A DNA stretch of 64,000 nt from Pararhodobacter aggregans (GTDB lineage: Bacteria; Pseudomonadota; Alphaproteobacteria; Rhodobacterales; Rhodobacteraceae). The position numbers were made by a program, and so were the translations under genes. The notes under the pieces are model-generated. The model made no database searches, was not told the origin of the DNA, and saw only the letters and a list, made by a program, of their open reading frames with translations. The DNA lies in NCBI RefSeq assembly GCF_003075525.1, contig NZ_QDDR01000003.1, positions 62,001 through 126,000 of the forward strand. The letters run 5' to 3'. Positions within the stretch are counted from its first letter, which is position 1, and every line of letters begins with the position of its first letter. This document shows positions 1 to 8,103 of the stretch, one piece after another.

Positions 1-1479
1 CGCATCCTCGGACCCGTCGCCGCCCAGCGTGATCTGGTAGTTCTCCACGCCCGCGCGGTCGAGGCCCAGGATGCCGATATGCCCGACATGGTGGTGCCCG
101 CAGGCGTTGATGCAGCCCGAGATCTTGATCTTCAAGGGGCCGATATCGTGCTCCAGCTTCAGCGCGTCGAAATGGGTGGCGATCTCCTGCGCGATGGGGA
201 TCGAGCGGGCGGTGGCCAGCGCGCAGTAATCCATGCCCGGGCAGGCGATGATGTCGCTGACAAGGCCCACATTCGCCGTGGCCAGACCCCGCCCTTTCAG
301 CGCCTTGTGCACCGCCGGCAGATCGGCCAGCGCCACATGCGGCAGGATCACGTTCTGCTCGTGGCTGAGGCGGATCTCGCCGTAGCCATAACGCTCGGCC
401 AGATCGGCAATCAGCCGCATCTGGTCCGAGGTCATGTCGCCGGGCGTCTCGCCATGCGCTTTCAGCGAGATGGTGACGATGGCGTGGCCCTCGGCCTTGT
501 GGGCGTGCAGGTTGGTATCGGCCCAGGCGCGGAACACCGGATCGGCGCTGTAGGCCGCCTGATAGCCAAGGTCCGAGGCCTGGCGGAACTGCGGCGCGCG
601 GAACATTCCCTGGATGCGGGCCAGCGCGGCCAGCGTCCCGGCGGTGTCGAACTGCGGCGCGATCTCGGCGAAGCGGGCCTCGACCAGATCGCGGACCGTG
701 TCGATCCCGTTCTCGTGCACGGTGATCTTGATCCGGGCCTTGTACTTGTTGTCGCGCCGGCCCAGCAGGTTGTAGGTGCCGACCACGGCCTCCAGATAGG
801 GCAGCAGATCGGCCACAGGCAGGAAGTCGCGCAGCACCTTGCCGATCATCGGCGTCCGGCCGAGGCCGCCGCCCACGATCACCTCGAACCCCTCGGCGTA
901 GTCCTTGCGAACCATGCGCAGGCCGATGTCATGGGCCCGGGTCACGGCGCGGTCGATCTCGGATCCCGTCACGGCGACCTTGAACTTGCGCGGCAGGAAC
1001 TGGAATTCCGGGTGGTCGGTCGACCATTGCCGGATCAGTTCCGCATAGGGCCGCGGATCGGCGATTTCCTCGGCCGCGGCGGCGGCGAAATGGTCCGAGG
1101 TCACGTTGCGGATCGTGTTGCCCGAGGTCTGGATGGCGTGCAGCCCCACCTCGGCCAGCGCGTCCAGCATGTCCGGCACATCGGTCAGCTTCGGCCAGTT
1201 GAACTGCACGTTCTGGCGGGTGGTGACGTGGCCATAGCCCTCGTCCCAGCGGTCGGCGATCTCGGCCAGCTTGCGCAGCTGGATGGGGTTCAGCGTGCCG
1301 TAGGGCACCGCCACCCGCAGCATATAGGCGTGGAGTTGCAAGTAGAGGCCGTTCATCAGGCGCAGCGGCTTGAATTCGTCCTCGGTCAGCGAGCCGTCGA
1401 TGCGGCGGGCGACCTGTTCGCGGAACTGGCGGTTGCGTTCCTTCAGAAACGCGGTGTCGAAATCGTCGTAGACGTACAT
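1..1479 (-). CDS. cysI: Sulfite/nitrite reductase hemoprotein subunit (CysI-like), 3' end cut by window
   Basis: Reading leftwards from an ATG at 1479, the frame stays open for 493 codons to the window edge, so the C-terminus is missing. The protein has the two half-repeats of the siroheme-[4Fe-4S] reductase family. Near the visible end are the cluster and siroheme ligands: a C-x5-C motif (CPGMDYC) followed by C-x3-C (CINAC). Such enzymes reduce sulfite to sulfide in cytoplasmic cysteine biosynthesis; the related nitrite reductases look alike. Location just downstream of a siroheme synthase and a DUF2849 gene, the order common in Rhodobacteraceae, favours sulfite assimilation. About 60 further residues would be expected beyond the edge. 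Confidence 0.9.
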   Translation of the reverse strand, partial: MYVYDDFDTAFLKERNRQFREQVARRIDGSLTEDEFKPLRLMNGLYLQLHAYMLRVAVPYGTLNPIQLRKLAEIADRWDEGYGHVTTRQNVQFNWPKLTDVPDMLDALAEVGLHAIQTSGNTIRNVTSDHFAAAAAEEIADPRPYAELIRQWSTDHPEFQFLPRKFKVAVTGSEIDRAVTRAHDIGLRMVRKDYAEGFEVIVGGGLGRTPMIGKVLRDFLPVADLLPYLEAVVGTYNLLGRRDNKYKARIKITVHENGIDTVRDLVEARFAEIAPQFDTAGTLAALARIQGMFRAPQFRQASDLGYQAAYSADPVFRAWADTNLHAHKAEGHAIVTISLKAHGETPGDMTSDQMRLIADLAERYGYGEIRLSHEQNVILPHVALADLPAVHKALKGRGLATANVGLVSDIIACPGMDYCALATARSIPIAQEIATHFDALKLEHDIGPLKIKISGCINACGHHHVGHIGILGLDRAGVENYQITLGGDGSEDA

Positions 1480-1489
1480 GGATCTGTCC

Positions 1490-1789
1490 TCAGGCCGCAG
1501 CTTGCTTGCCGTGGGCATAATTCGAGGGGCCGCGGCGGCGGAAATCCTCGCGGAAATGGGTGGGTTCGATGCCCTGGGCGGTCAGGCGGACCTCGGCCAG
1601 GTAACAGCCGACCACCTCGCCCCCGCGCGTCGCCGCCTTGGCCAGCGCCGCCTCGGCCTCGGCCTGATCCTCAAACGCGCGGGCCGCTTTCAGGTCGCGG
1701 GTCCAGCCCTCGGCCGCGGTCAGATAGACCACATCGCCCTCGATCAGGGCGTTGGCGGTGACGACTTGGATCTGGGGCGCGCGGGACAT
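1490..1789 (-). CDS. DUF2849 domain protein
   Basis: A 99-residue protein without signal peptide or membrane segment. The sequence matches the DUF2849 family as I remember it: a short alpha/beta protein that in Rhodobacteraceae almost always sits between cysG and cysI. Its ATG overlaps the cysG stop codon (ATGA), and it ends about ten bases before the cysI start, so the three genes are probably co-translated. Function is not established. An accessory role in siroheme or sulfite reductase maturation is only inferred from this location. Confidence 0.85.
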   Translation of the reverse strand: MSRAPQIQVVTANALIEGDVVYLTAAEGWTRDLKAARAFEDQAEAEAALAKAATRGGEVVGCYLAEVRLTAQGIEPTHFREDFRRRGPSNYAHGKQAAA

Positions 1790-3183
1790 CAGGCGAATTC
1801 CTCGAGAAGGGCGGGAAGGACGGCGGCGGCCTTGGCGGGCGCCAGACCGAAAAGGGTGATGACGGGACCGGCAAAGGCGGCCTCGGCCAGCGTGGCGGGC
1901 AGGTCGCCCAGCCGCGCCGTGACGATGCGCTGATCGGGGCGCGAGACGTTTTCGACCAGCGTGACCGGGGTCTCGGCATCGGCGCCGTGCATGATGAGGC
2001 GGCCCTGCACGAAGCGCGCGGCGCGCTTGCCCATGTAGATCGCGGCGACGGCGCCCGGGCGGGCCAGCGCGCGCCAGTCGTGATCGGCGTAGCCCTGCAC
2101 ATCCTGCGCCGTCAGCAGCCGCAGCTCGCCGTTGCGGCCCCGGCGGGTCAGGCTGGCGCCGATGGCGGCGGCGGCGGCGCTGGCGGCGGTGATGCCGGGC
2201 GTCACCGACCAGTCGATCCCGGCCCCGGTCAGCGCCTCGGTTTCCTCATCCAGACGCCCGAAGACCGAGGCATCGCCCCCCTTCAGCCGCACCACGCGCA
2301 GCCCGGCGGCGGCGTGGCGGATCATCAGGTCGTTGATCTGTTCCTGCGGGGTCGAGGGGCCGAACCCCTCCTTGCCGACGGCGATGAACTCGGCCTCGCG
2401 CCGGGCCAGTTCCAGGATCGCGGCGGGCACCAGACGGTCGTGGATCACCACATCGGCGGCATCCAGCAGGCGGCGGGCCTTCAGCGTCATCAGCTCGGGA
2501 TCGCCGGGACCGGCGCCGACCAGATCGACGCGGCCTGGCTCGGGCTCGGCGTTCAGATGCTCGCGCAGCAGGGCTTCGAGCGCATGATCGAGCAGTTCCT
2601 CCCCCGCCTCGGCCAGAACCTCGGGCCCGGTGCGGAAATAATAGTCCGCCCAGAAGTCGCGGCGCGCGCGGCCCTGCGGCAGGGCTTCGGCCCGGGCGCG
2701 GAACAGCTTGCCGGCGCGGGCGAGCGGGCCCAGACCCTGCGGCAGACGCTCTTCCAGATCGGTCTTCAGCGCGCGGGCCAGCACCGGCGCCGCGCCTTCG
2801 GTGCCGATGGCGATGGTCACCGGGGCGCGGTCGACGATGGCCGGGGTGATGAAATCGCTGCCTTCGAGGTTGTCGACCACGTTGACCAGCACCCCGGCGG
2901 CACGCGCCAGCCGGGCGAAGCGCGCATCCGCCTCGGCCTCGCCATGCGCGCCATAGGCCAGCGCGGCGCCGGTCAGATCCGCGGCCCCGGGGGCGCGGCG
3001 GTTCAGGGTGACGCCATGGGCGGTGGCGGTCGCTTCCAGATCGGCCTCGGGCGCCTCGGCGAACAGGTGCAGCCGCGCCTCGGTCTTCAAGAGCAGCCGG
3101 AGCTTGGCCAGCGCGAAGGCACCGCTGCCAGCGATGACGACCTTGCGGTCGGCCAGATCGAGGAAGATCGGGAAATGCTGCAT
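1789..3183 (-). CDS. cysG: Siroheme synthase (bifunctional CysG)
   Basis: A 464-residue fusion with the standard CysG layout. Residues 1 to about 200 form the precorrin-2 dehydrogenase/ferrochelatase half, with a dinucleotide-binding glycine motif (AGSGAFALAK) near residue 17. From about residue 215 comes uroporphyrinogen-III C-methyltransferase, with VGAGPGDPELMTLKA, VVRLKGGDASVFGR and VTPGITAASAA motifs. It makes siroheme, the cofactor of the cysI product encoded two genes downstream. The stop overlaps the start of the DUF2849 gene. The intergenic stretch upstream (3184-3375) has AT-rich patches, including GGAAAAATTTCC, and probably holds the promoter. Confidence 0.95.
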   Translation of the reverse strand: MQHFPIFLDLADRKVVIAGSGAFALAKLRLLLKTEARLHLFAEAPEADLEATATAHGVTLNRRAPGAADLTGAALAYGAHGEAEADARFARLARAAGVLVNVVDNLEGSDFITPAIVDRAPVTIAIGTEGAAPVLARALKTDLEERLPQGLGPLARAGKLFRARAEALPQGRARRDFWADYYFRTGPEVLAEAGEELLDHALEALLREHLNAEPEPGRVDLVGAGPGDPELMTLKARRLLDAADVVIHDRLVPAAILELARREAEFIAVGKEGFGPSTPQEQINDLMIRHAAAGLRVVRLKGGDASVFGRLDEETEALTGAGIDWSVTPGITAASAAAAAIGASLTRRGRNGELRLLTAQDVQGYADHDWRALARPGAVAAIYMGKRAARFVQGRLIMHGADAETPVTLVENVSRPDQRIVTARLGDLPATLAEAAFAGPVITLFGLAPAKAAAVLPALLEEFA

Positions 3184-3375
3184 CGAAGCCTCCGGGGTTG
3201 AGGCTCAAGATGGAAAAATTTCCTCCAAACAGCAAGATAACCGGCAAAACAAGGAGGATTCAGGGGCCGCGCCGCGCCGGATGGGAGAAAATTGTTCCAG
3301 ATCCGGCACAACAGGAATGGTTGTCCTCCGACTCCCTGCCGGGCCGGAATTCCCGTCTTGCCGCGCTGCCGCGAC

Positions 3376-4443
3376 TCAGCGCTGGCCGAGGCGGAATCGA
3401 ACCGAAAGCCCGGTCCGGTTGTCCTCGAACAGCGCGATGGTCGAGGTGGTGACCTGATGCGTGACCTCGATGCTCATGCCGCGCCGGGCCTCGATCGACA
3501 GGCCCAGACCGGTCACATGGTCCTCACGCGGCATGCCCAGCAGCATCCCGCCCGAGGCCTGCACATGCCAGGCGCTGACCGAGACCGGCCGGTCGCGCCA
3601 CAGGAAGCCGACCCGCGCGCCGATCCGGCCCCGCGTGGCGGTGGCGCCCGCGATGGGCGTGGCGGTGCCAAGCGTAAGCTCGGTGACGGCGCCGTTCCAG
3701 ACCGCCGACCAGCCCAGCGTGGCGCCGGTCTGCTGGCCCGCGTCCAGCGCCCGGCGGTCCAGTTCAAGGCTGATCTGATGCGCGGCCTCGGCGGTCGAGA
3801 ACAGATGCACCAGCGCGGCCGAGATCCCGGTCGAGCTGCCTTCGGTCAGCGCCCGACGGCTGGCCGAGGCCGAGGCGCAGACATCGATGAAGGTCCAGCC
3901 GCTGACATGGTTGCGCGCGCAGGCCTCAACTCCGGCGGCGCCACGGCCGATATCATGCACCGGCGACCAGGCCAGTTCGGCCGTGGCGCGCAGGTCAATG
4001 ATCCGCCCCTCGGCCCAGGAGAGCCGCGCCGTGGCATCCAGCCGTCCGCCCAGCATCAGCCCGGCACGGGCGCGGCTGGCGGGGTCGGCGTCGAAGATCA
4101 GCCCGCCGATGACCAGCCGGTCATGGAAATAGCCGCCGTTGATGTTGTCATCCCAGGTCAGGATCGGGCTGAACCGCAGGGAACGGTCCATCAGCTCGGC
4201 CCCGCCCTCGTTGTAAAAGCCGGTATCGCGCAGGGCGCGGCGCAGGGCATTGGTATAGGCGGGGGGCGCGCGGCGGGTGTCCTGCGCGCGGGCCAGGGTG
4301 AACAGCCTGAGCCGCTCGCTCGACGCCAGCGGCGCCAGCCGCGCCCGGTCGAAGGCATCCGCCCCCGCCCGCGGCGCCAGCGCCGTCAGGGCGAGGCAGA
4401 GCATCACCAGAAGCGAGAGTGCCTTACGGGCGAGGGAAGGCAT
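3376..4443 (-). CDS. Predicted outer-membrane beta-barrel protein, possibly Slam/DUF560-like
   Basis: A 355-residue protein starting with a clear signal peptide (basic MPSLARK, then a hydrophobic core, cleavage near AGA). I chose ATG 4443 because an upstream in-frame ATG adds residues before the signal sequence. A short helical region (about 30-90) is followed by a long stretch of alternating hydrophobic, aromatic and glycine residues ending in a barrel-like strand (GLSVRFRLGQR), which suggests an outer-membrane barrel. The start lies inside the end of the upstream lipoprotein gene (20-nt overlap), so the two are translated together. A lipoprotein plus dedicated barrel recalls surface-lipoprotein assembly modulators (Slam), but the family assignment is my inference. 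Confidence 0.6.
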   Translation of the reverse strand: MPSLARKALSLLVMLCLALTALAPRAGADAFDRARLAPLASSERLRLFTLARAQDTRRAPPAYTNALRRALRDTGFYNEGGAELMDRSLRFSPILTWDDNINGGYFHDRLVIGGLIFDADPASRARAGLMLGGRLDATARLSWAEGRIIDLRATAELAWSPVHDIGRGAAGVEACARNHVSGWTFIDVCASASASRRALTEGSSTGISAALVHLFSTAEAAHQISLELDRRALDAGQQTGATLGWSAVWNGAVTELTLGTATPIAGATATRGRIGARVGFLWRDRPVSVSAWHVQASGGMLLGMPREDHVTGLGLSIEARRGMSIEVTHQVTTSTIALFEDNRTGLSVRFRLGQR

Positions 4444-5266
4444 TCGGATCCACCCCGACAAAGCCGCCGTCCACCGTCACCTGACGGCCGGTCGCCGAAT
4501 CCGTGCCACTGGCCTCGTAAAGACCCGAGGTCGACAGCTCGTTCATGCCGTTCTCGTAGGTGGGGGTGCCGCCCAGCGTGCCGCGCAGGGTGCCGTCCAC
4601 GGCCAGGATTGCCGGGCTGTCCGGGTCCCAGACGCGGATGGTGATGCCGTCGCCATAGGCGCCGGTAATGATGTTGAGGGGCACGTCCTCGGCCTCGATC
4701 TCCATGCGGACCTGCGATTCGGCGGTGACCCCGGTCCGCAGGTTCAGGCTGACCGTCTCGGCGTCGAAGTCGATCTCCATGTTGACCAGCCCTTCGGCGT
4801 CCGAGCCCTGCAGCATCGGACCGCCGTCGATGGTCACCCAGGAGTAATTCGCACCGCGCAGGTAGAAACGGCCGGTCGCGGCGATCAGGGCGCCGTCGCG
4901 CACGTTCGAGAAGGGCTCCTGATCGGCGGTCAGCCGGACCAGGCGCGTGGCGCGGCCGGTCGGGCCGTCGACCTCGGCCAGCACCTCGACCGCCATGCGC
5001 CCCTCGTAGGGGGTGCCCTGCAGGTCGATCAGGGACCGATAGCCTGCCGGATCGGCGGGATCGTCATCCTCGAAGGCGGCGATGGCGCTGGCATCGCCGG
5101 GCGTCGCGTAATCGCGGCGCACCCGGCTGTAGCCGTTATGCGCGGTGGTATAGGTCTCATAACCGGCAACCGTGATCGGTTGGCCGGCCGGCAGCGGCGG
5201 CAAGCCGCCCCCGGACGAGCAGGCGGCGACAAGAACGAGGGCGGGGAGGGTGAGGATCGGGCGCAT
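4424..5266 (-). CDS. Lipoprotein, TbpB-like beta-barrel candidate
   Basis: A 280-residue protein with a lipoprotein signal: a short hydrophobic segment and lipobox VAAC at the start, then a Ser/Gly linker. The mature part is acidic, rich in beta-strand patterns and Gly/Thr, and ends in a strand series (GTLRGTLGGTPTYENGMNE). This resembles the C-lobe barrel of transferrin-binding-protein-B-like lipoproteins, which are widespread in alphaproteobacteria without proof of transferrin binding. It is the first gene of a pair with an overlapping outer-membrane barrel gene. Ligand and surface exposure are unknown. The 69-bp region upstream has inverted repeats and probably carries its promoter. Confidence 0.65.
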   Translation of the reverse strand: MRPILTLPALVLVAACSSGGGLPPLPAGQPITVAGYETYTTAHNGYSRVRRDYATPGDASAIAAFEDDDPADPAGYRSLIDLQGTPYEGRMAVEVLAEVDGPTGRATRLVRLTADQEPFSNVRDGALIAATGRFYLRGANYSWVTIDGGPMLQGSDAEGLVNMEIDFDAETVSLNLRTGVTAESQVRMEIEAEDVPLNIITGAYGDGITIRVWDPDSPAILAVDGTLRGTLGGTPTYENGMNELSTSGLYEASGTDSATGRQVTVDGGFVGVDPNAFPRP

Positions 5267-5282
5267 GGCCCTTTCCTAAATG

Positions 5283-5336
5283 GAAACAATGGCAAAATCC
5301 GGGCAGATTGCCCTCGAAATTGTGGAAAATTGTTTC
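5283..5336. promoter_or_regulatory. Nested inverted repeats between lipoprotein gene and DUF475 gene
   Basis: An outer pair GAAACAAT (5283-5290) and ATTGTTTC (5329-5336) encloses an inner palindrome GGGCA-GAT-TGCCC (5301-5313). The AT-rich stretch lies just upstream of the lipoprotein gene and at the 3' end of the DUF475 gene, so it could be an operator/promoter of the former or a terminator of the latter. There is no decisive sign either way. Confidence 0.35.
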
Positions 5337-6430
5337 TATTCGCCCTCGCCGCCGTGCAGCCGGTTCCACCGCACCGAGGACCAGAGCGCCACACCGATCA
5401 GACCGGCGCCGAACAGACCCGTCACCACCTCGGGGATCGCCACCAGCGCCTGCACATACATGATGATCGACAGCGCGATGATGGCATAGAACGCCCCGTG
5501 TTCGAGGTAGCGGTATTGCGCCAGCGTCTGCTTTTCGACCAGCATGATGGTCATGGAGCGGACATACATCGCCCCAATGCCCAGCCCGATGGCGATGACG
5601 AACAGGTTGTGGCTGAGGGCAAAGGCGCCGATCACCCCGTCGAAGCTGAACGAGGCATCCAGCACCTCAAGATACAGGAACGCTCCGATCCCGCCCTTGG
5701 CGGCGGTGGCCAGCGTCGCCTGTTTCGAATCAAGGAAGCCGGACAGGACCTCGACCAGCAGGAAGGTCAGCAGGCCCCAGATGGCCGAAACGGTGAAGAG
5801 ATGCCGCTCGAGCTCGGGCAGCAGCCGCGAGATGCCCAGCGCCAGCGCCAGCACCACGGCGACCTCGATCCCGCGGACCGTCGAATAGCGCGACATGCGG
5901 CTTTCCAGCCAGGGGAGCCAGTGGATGTCCTTGTCATGGTCGAAAAAGAAGGTGAGGCCGACCATCATCAGGAAGGTGCCGCCGAACGCCGCAATGGGCA
6001 GATGCGCGTTTTCCAGGATATGGGCGTAGCTGTCGGGCTCGGTCGCGGCGAGGCGCAGGGCCTCCCACGGGCCGACATGGGCGGCGATGACCACGATCAA
6101 CAGCGGAAAGACGATCCGCATGCCGAAGACCGCGATCAGGATGCCCCAGGTCAGGAACCGGCGCTGCCATTCGGGGCGCATGTCCTTGAGCTTGTTGGCA
6201 TTGACGACGGCGTTGTCAAACGAGAGCGAGATTTCCAGCACCGCCAGCACCGCGACGATGAACAGCGTCGACAGCGCGCCGGACCAGGTCCCGGTGCTTT
6301 GCCAACCCAGCACGCCACCCAGGGCGATGCCCAGGATGGTGACGACAAGGGCGGCACGGAAATAGTGGAACAGCGGTGCATGCGCCGGGCCGGGCGCAGC
6401 GGCGGAGGGCAGCTTGGGTGTCGGGGACAT
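5336..6430 (-). CDS. DUF475 family (TerC-superfamily) integral membrane protein
   Basis: A 364-residue protein with about nine hydrophobic segments. Two acidic membrane motifs are typical of the DUF475/TerC group: SLSFDNAVVNA near residue 70 and ASFSFDGVIGAF near residue 240. TerC-superfamily members are linked to metal-ion export or metal-resistance phenotypes; a manganese or other cation transport role here is an inference. It is a single gene facing away from the rcnB-like gene. It is preceded by a strongly folded leader region and an A/T-rich -10-like box (TATATC on the minus strand near 6550). Confidence 0.85.
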   Translation of the reverse strand: MSPTPKLPSAAAPGPAHAPLFHYFRAALVVTILGIALGGVLGWQSTGTWSGALSTLFIVAVLAVLEISLSFDNAVVNANKLKDMRPEWQRRFLTWGILIAVFGMRIVFPLLIVVIAAHVGPWEALRLAATEPDSYAHILENAHLPIAAFGGTFLMMVGLTFFFDHDKDIHWLPWLESRMSRYSTVRGIEVAVVLALALGISRLLPELERHLFTVSAIWGLLTFLLVEVLSGFLDSKQATLATAAKGGIGAFLYLEVLDASFSFDGVIGAFALSHNLFVIAIGLGIGAMYVRSMTIMLVEKQTLAQYRYLEHGAFYAIIALSIIMYVQALVAIPEVVTGLFGAGLIGVALWSSVRWNRLHGGEGE

Positions 6431-6554
6431 GATGACCGTAGCGCGGCAGTTGTCACGTCAGTGCCGACATCGCGAAAGCGCCGCAACTTTCGCCAGAGGG
6501 GCCCGGTCACCGATAGTGCCCCCGGAACCTGCCGGGGGTGCCCCTGATATAGCG
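6431..6554 (-). promoter_or_regulatory. Structured 5' leader of the DUF475 gene
   Basis: Reading leftwards there is a TATATC box near 6550, then AGGGGC, which can pair with GCCCCT further down. Next come a strong hairpin CCCCCGG/CCGGGGG (arms 6519-6525 and 6532-6538) and another, GCGAAAG/CTTTCGC (6472-6478 and 6487-6493). About 120 nt of folded RNA would precede the start codon. TerC-family genes are often controlled by manganese riboswitches (yybP-ykoY), but I could not match the conserved loops, so the class is left open. Confidence 0.35.
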
Positions 6555-6702
6555 CGGCCCCGGGCTTTGGAAAAGGGCCGTGACCCGGTCCCGGGTGGCG
6601 GAGGTCCGCCGCCCCCCGGCGCAGGGCCGGAACCCGGGCCCTGACCGGGCGTTTCCGTCCCGACCCCGCCCCGCCGCGGCGGTGCCCCTGAGAAAGGACA
6701 GA

Positions 6703-7113
6703 ATGATGAAACGCGCGATGATCGCCGGCCTTGCCGCCCTGAGCACGCTGATCGCCGCCCCCGCAGCCTTTGCCGACCCGCCGCCCCATGCCCGGGCGCA
6801 TGGCCGCGGGCACGCGGAATGCCGCGGCCATGAGTGCGGCAGGCGCGGCAATCCCGGCCACGGCTGGAATGACGAGCGGCATGGCGGGCGGCATCTGGAC
6901 CGTCACCGCGACGCGTCTGTGCCCCATATCACCATCAACATCGGCGATGACGGCCGGTATGGCGAGCGCTGGACCTGGCGCGACGGCTACGGCTTCGGCC
7001 CGGCGCCCCGTGGCCGGGAATACCGGGTTATCAACGGCCAGCTGGTCATGGTCGACGCCCAGACGCTGCAGATCGTCGCCATCGTCGGCCTGCTGAGCGC
7101 GCTGCTCAACTGA
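6703..7113 (+). CDS. RcnB-like His-rich periplasmic protein
   Basis: A 136-residue protein starting at ATG 6703, preceded by AGAAAGGACAGA as ribosome binding site; an upstream in-frame ATG gives an implausible N-terminus. It has a signal peptide cleaved near AFA-DPP. A His/Gly/Arg-rich segment (about 25-75) follows. The C-terminal part has the pattern WRDGYGFGPAPRGREYRVINGQLVMVD, shown here only for its key residues YGFGPAPRGREYRV and a hydrophobic tail. This is the layout of RcnB-type periplasmic proteins, which in E. coli affect nickel/cobalt homeostasis. The proximity to a TerC-like gene fits a metal theme. It ends 15 nt from the convergent OCD-family gene. Confidence 0.7.
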   Translation: MMKRAMIAGLAALSTLIAAPAAFADPPPHARAHGRGHAECRGHECGRRGNPGHGWNDERHGGRHLDRHRDASVPHITINIGDDGRYGERWTWRDGYGFGPAPRGREYRVINGQLVMVDAQTLQIVAIVGLLSALLN

Positions 7114-7128
7114 CCGCAGAGGCGGGGG

Positions 7129-8103
7129 TCAGAGGGAAACCTCGGTCCCCCGCCCCTCGCGCTCGGCCCGGGCCAGCGCGTGATGGGCGACGGCCAGATC
7201 CTGCGCCACGATCCCCAGCGAGCGATAGAGCGTGATCGCTTCCGGCCCCGACCGCCCCGGCCCGCCGTTCAGATGCGCGCCGATCTCGCCTTTCAGGTGT
7301 TCCGGCGCGAAGAGCCCCGCCTTCAGCCCCTCGACCACCTCACCCGCCTGCGCCATCAGCGAGGGCAGGTAGTCGCAGAAGACCTCGGCCCGGGGGATGA
7401 CAGCATCGTCCAGCTCGCGTTTCGAGGCAACCGAGGCACCGACGATATTGAGGTGCTGCCCCGGTTCCAGCCAGGCGCCCTGCAGCACGGGCGTGGCGGA
7501 ATTGGTCACCGTGCAGAGGATGTCGGCGCCACGAACGCCAGCCTGCGCGTCGGTGCCATGGGTTGTGGTCAGGCCGGGATGGCGGGAAGCGGCATGGGTG
7601 GCGAAGGCTTCCGCCGCCTCGGCCCGGCGGCCGACAACGTGCAGATGGGTGATCGGTCGGACCGCCAGCATCGCCGTCAGGTGGTGCTCGGCCTGCTCGC
7701 CGGTGCCGATCAGCGTCAACCGCGCGGCCTCGGAGCGGGCCAGTGCCCGCGTAGCAACCGCCGAGGCGGCGGCAGTGCGGATCGCGGTCAGCAGACCCGC
7801 ATCCATCATCGCCACGGCGCCGCCCGTCTCGGATTCGAACAGGACCACTGCACCGCGATGCCCGGAAAGACCCTTCTTCGGGTTTTCGGGAAACAGGCTC
7901 ACCAGCTTCACGCCGAAGCACATCGGCTCGCCCAGCGAACCCGACATCACCCCCATCATATTGGCCCCGCCCACCGGCACCACATGGCGCAGCGGCAGTT
8001 CCGCCGCCCCGCGCGAGACGCTGCGCATGGTGGTCTCGATCACCTCGATCGCCTGCTCCATCGGCAGGAGCGCGGCGATATCGGCGTTCGAAAGGATCCT
8101 CAT
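7129..8103 (-). CDS. Ornithine cyclodeaminase/mu-crystallin family protein
   Basis: 324 residues with the two-domain fold of this NAD(P)-dependent family: substrate-domain motifs FGVKLVSLFPEN and DAGLLTAIRTAAAS, then the nucleotide-binding loop IGTGEQAEHHL near residue 135. Known members include ornithine cyclodeaminase, alanine dehydrogenase, cyclic imino-acid reductases (delta-1-pyrroline-2-carboxylate) and ketimine reductases; sequence alone does not separate them. It is the last gene of an operon starting with an FAD amine/amino-acid oxidase, so reduction of an imine made by that enzyme is an attractive but unproven role. Its ATG overlaps the stop of the upstream hydrolase gene (ATGA). 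Confidence 0.85.
   Translation of the reverse strand: MRILSNADIAALLPMEQAIEVIETTMRSVSRGAAELPLRHVVPVGGANMMGVMSGSLGEPMCFGVKLVSLFPENPKKGLSGHRGAVVLFESETGGAVAMMDAGLLTAIRTAAASAVATRALARSEAARLTLIGTGEQAEHHLTAMLAVRPITHLHVVGRRAEAAEAFATHAASRHPGLTTTHGTDAQAGVRGADILCTVTNSATPVLQGAWLEPGQHLNIVGASVASKRELDDAVIPRAEVFCDYLPSLMAQAGEVVEGLKAGLFAPEHLKGEIGAHLNGGPGRSGPEAITLYRSLGIVAQDLAVAHHALARAEREGRGTEVSL

Noticed and set aside
79-1761. Long rightward open frame of 560 codons over cysI
   Set aside because: It is antisense to cysI, rich in Gly/Arg/His/Gln without any motif, and ends inside the DUF2849 gene; the leftward frame gives a full sulfite reductase match.
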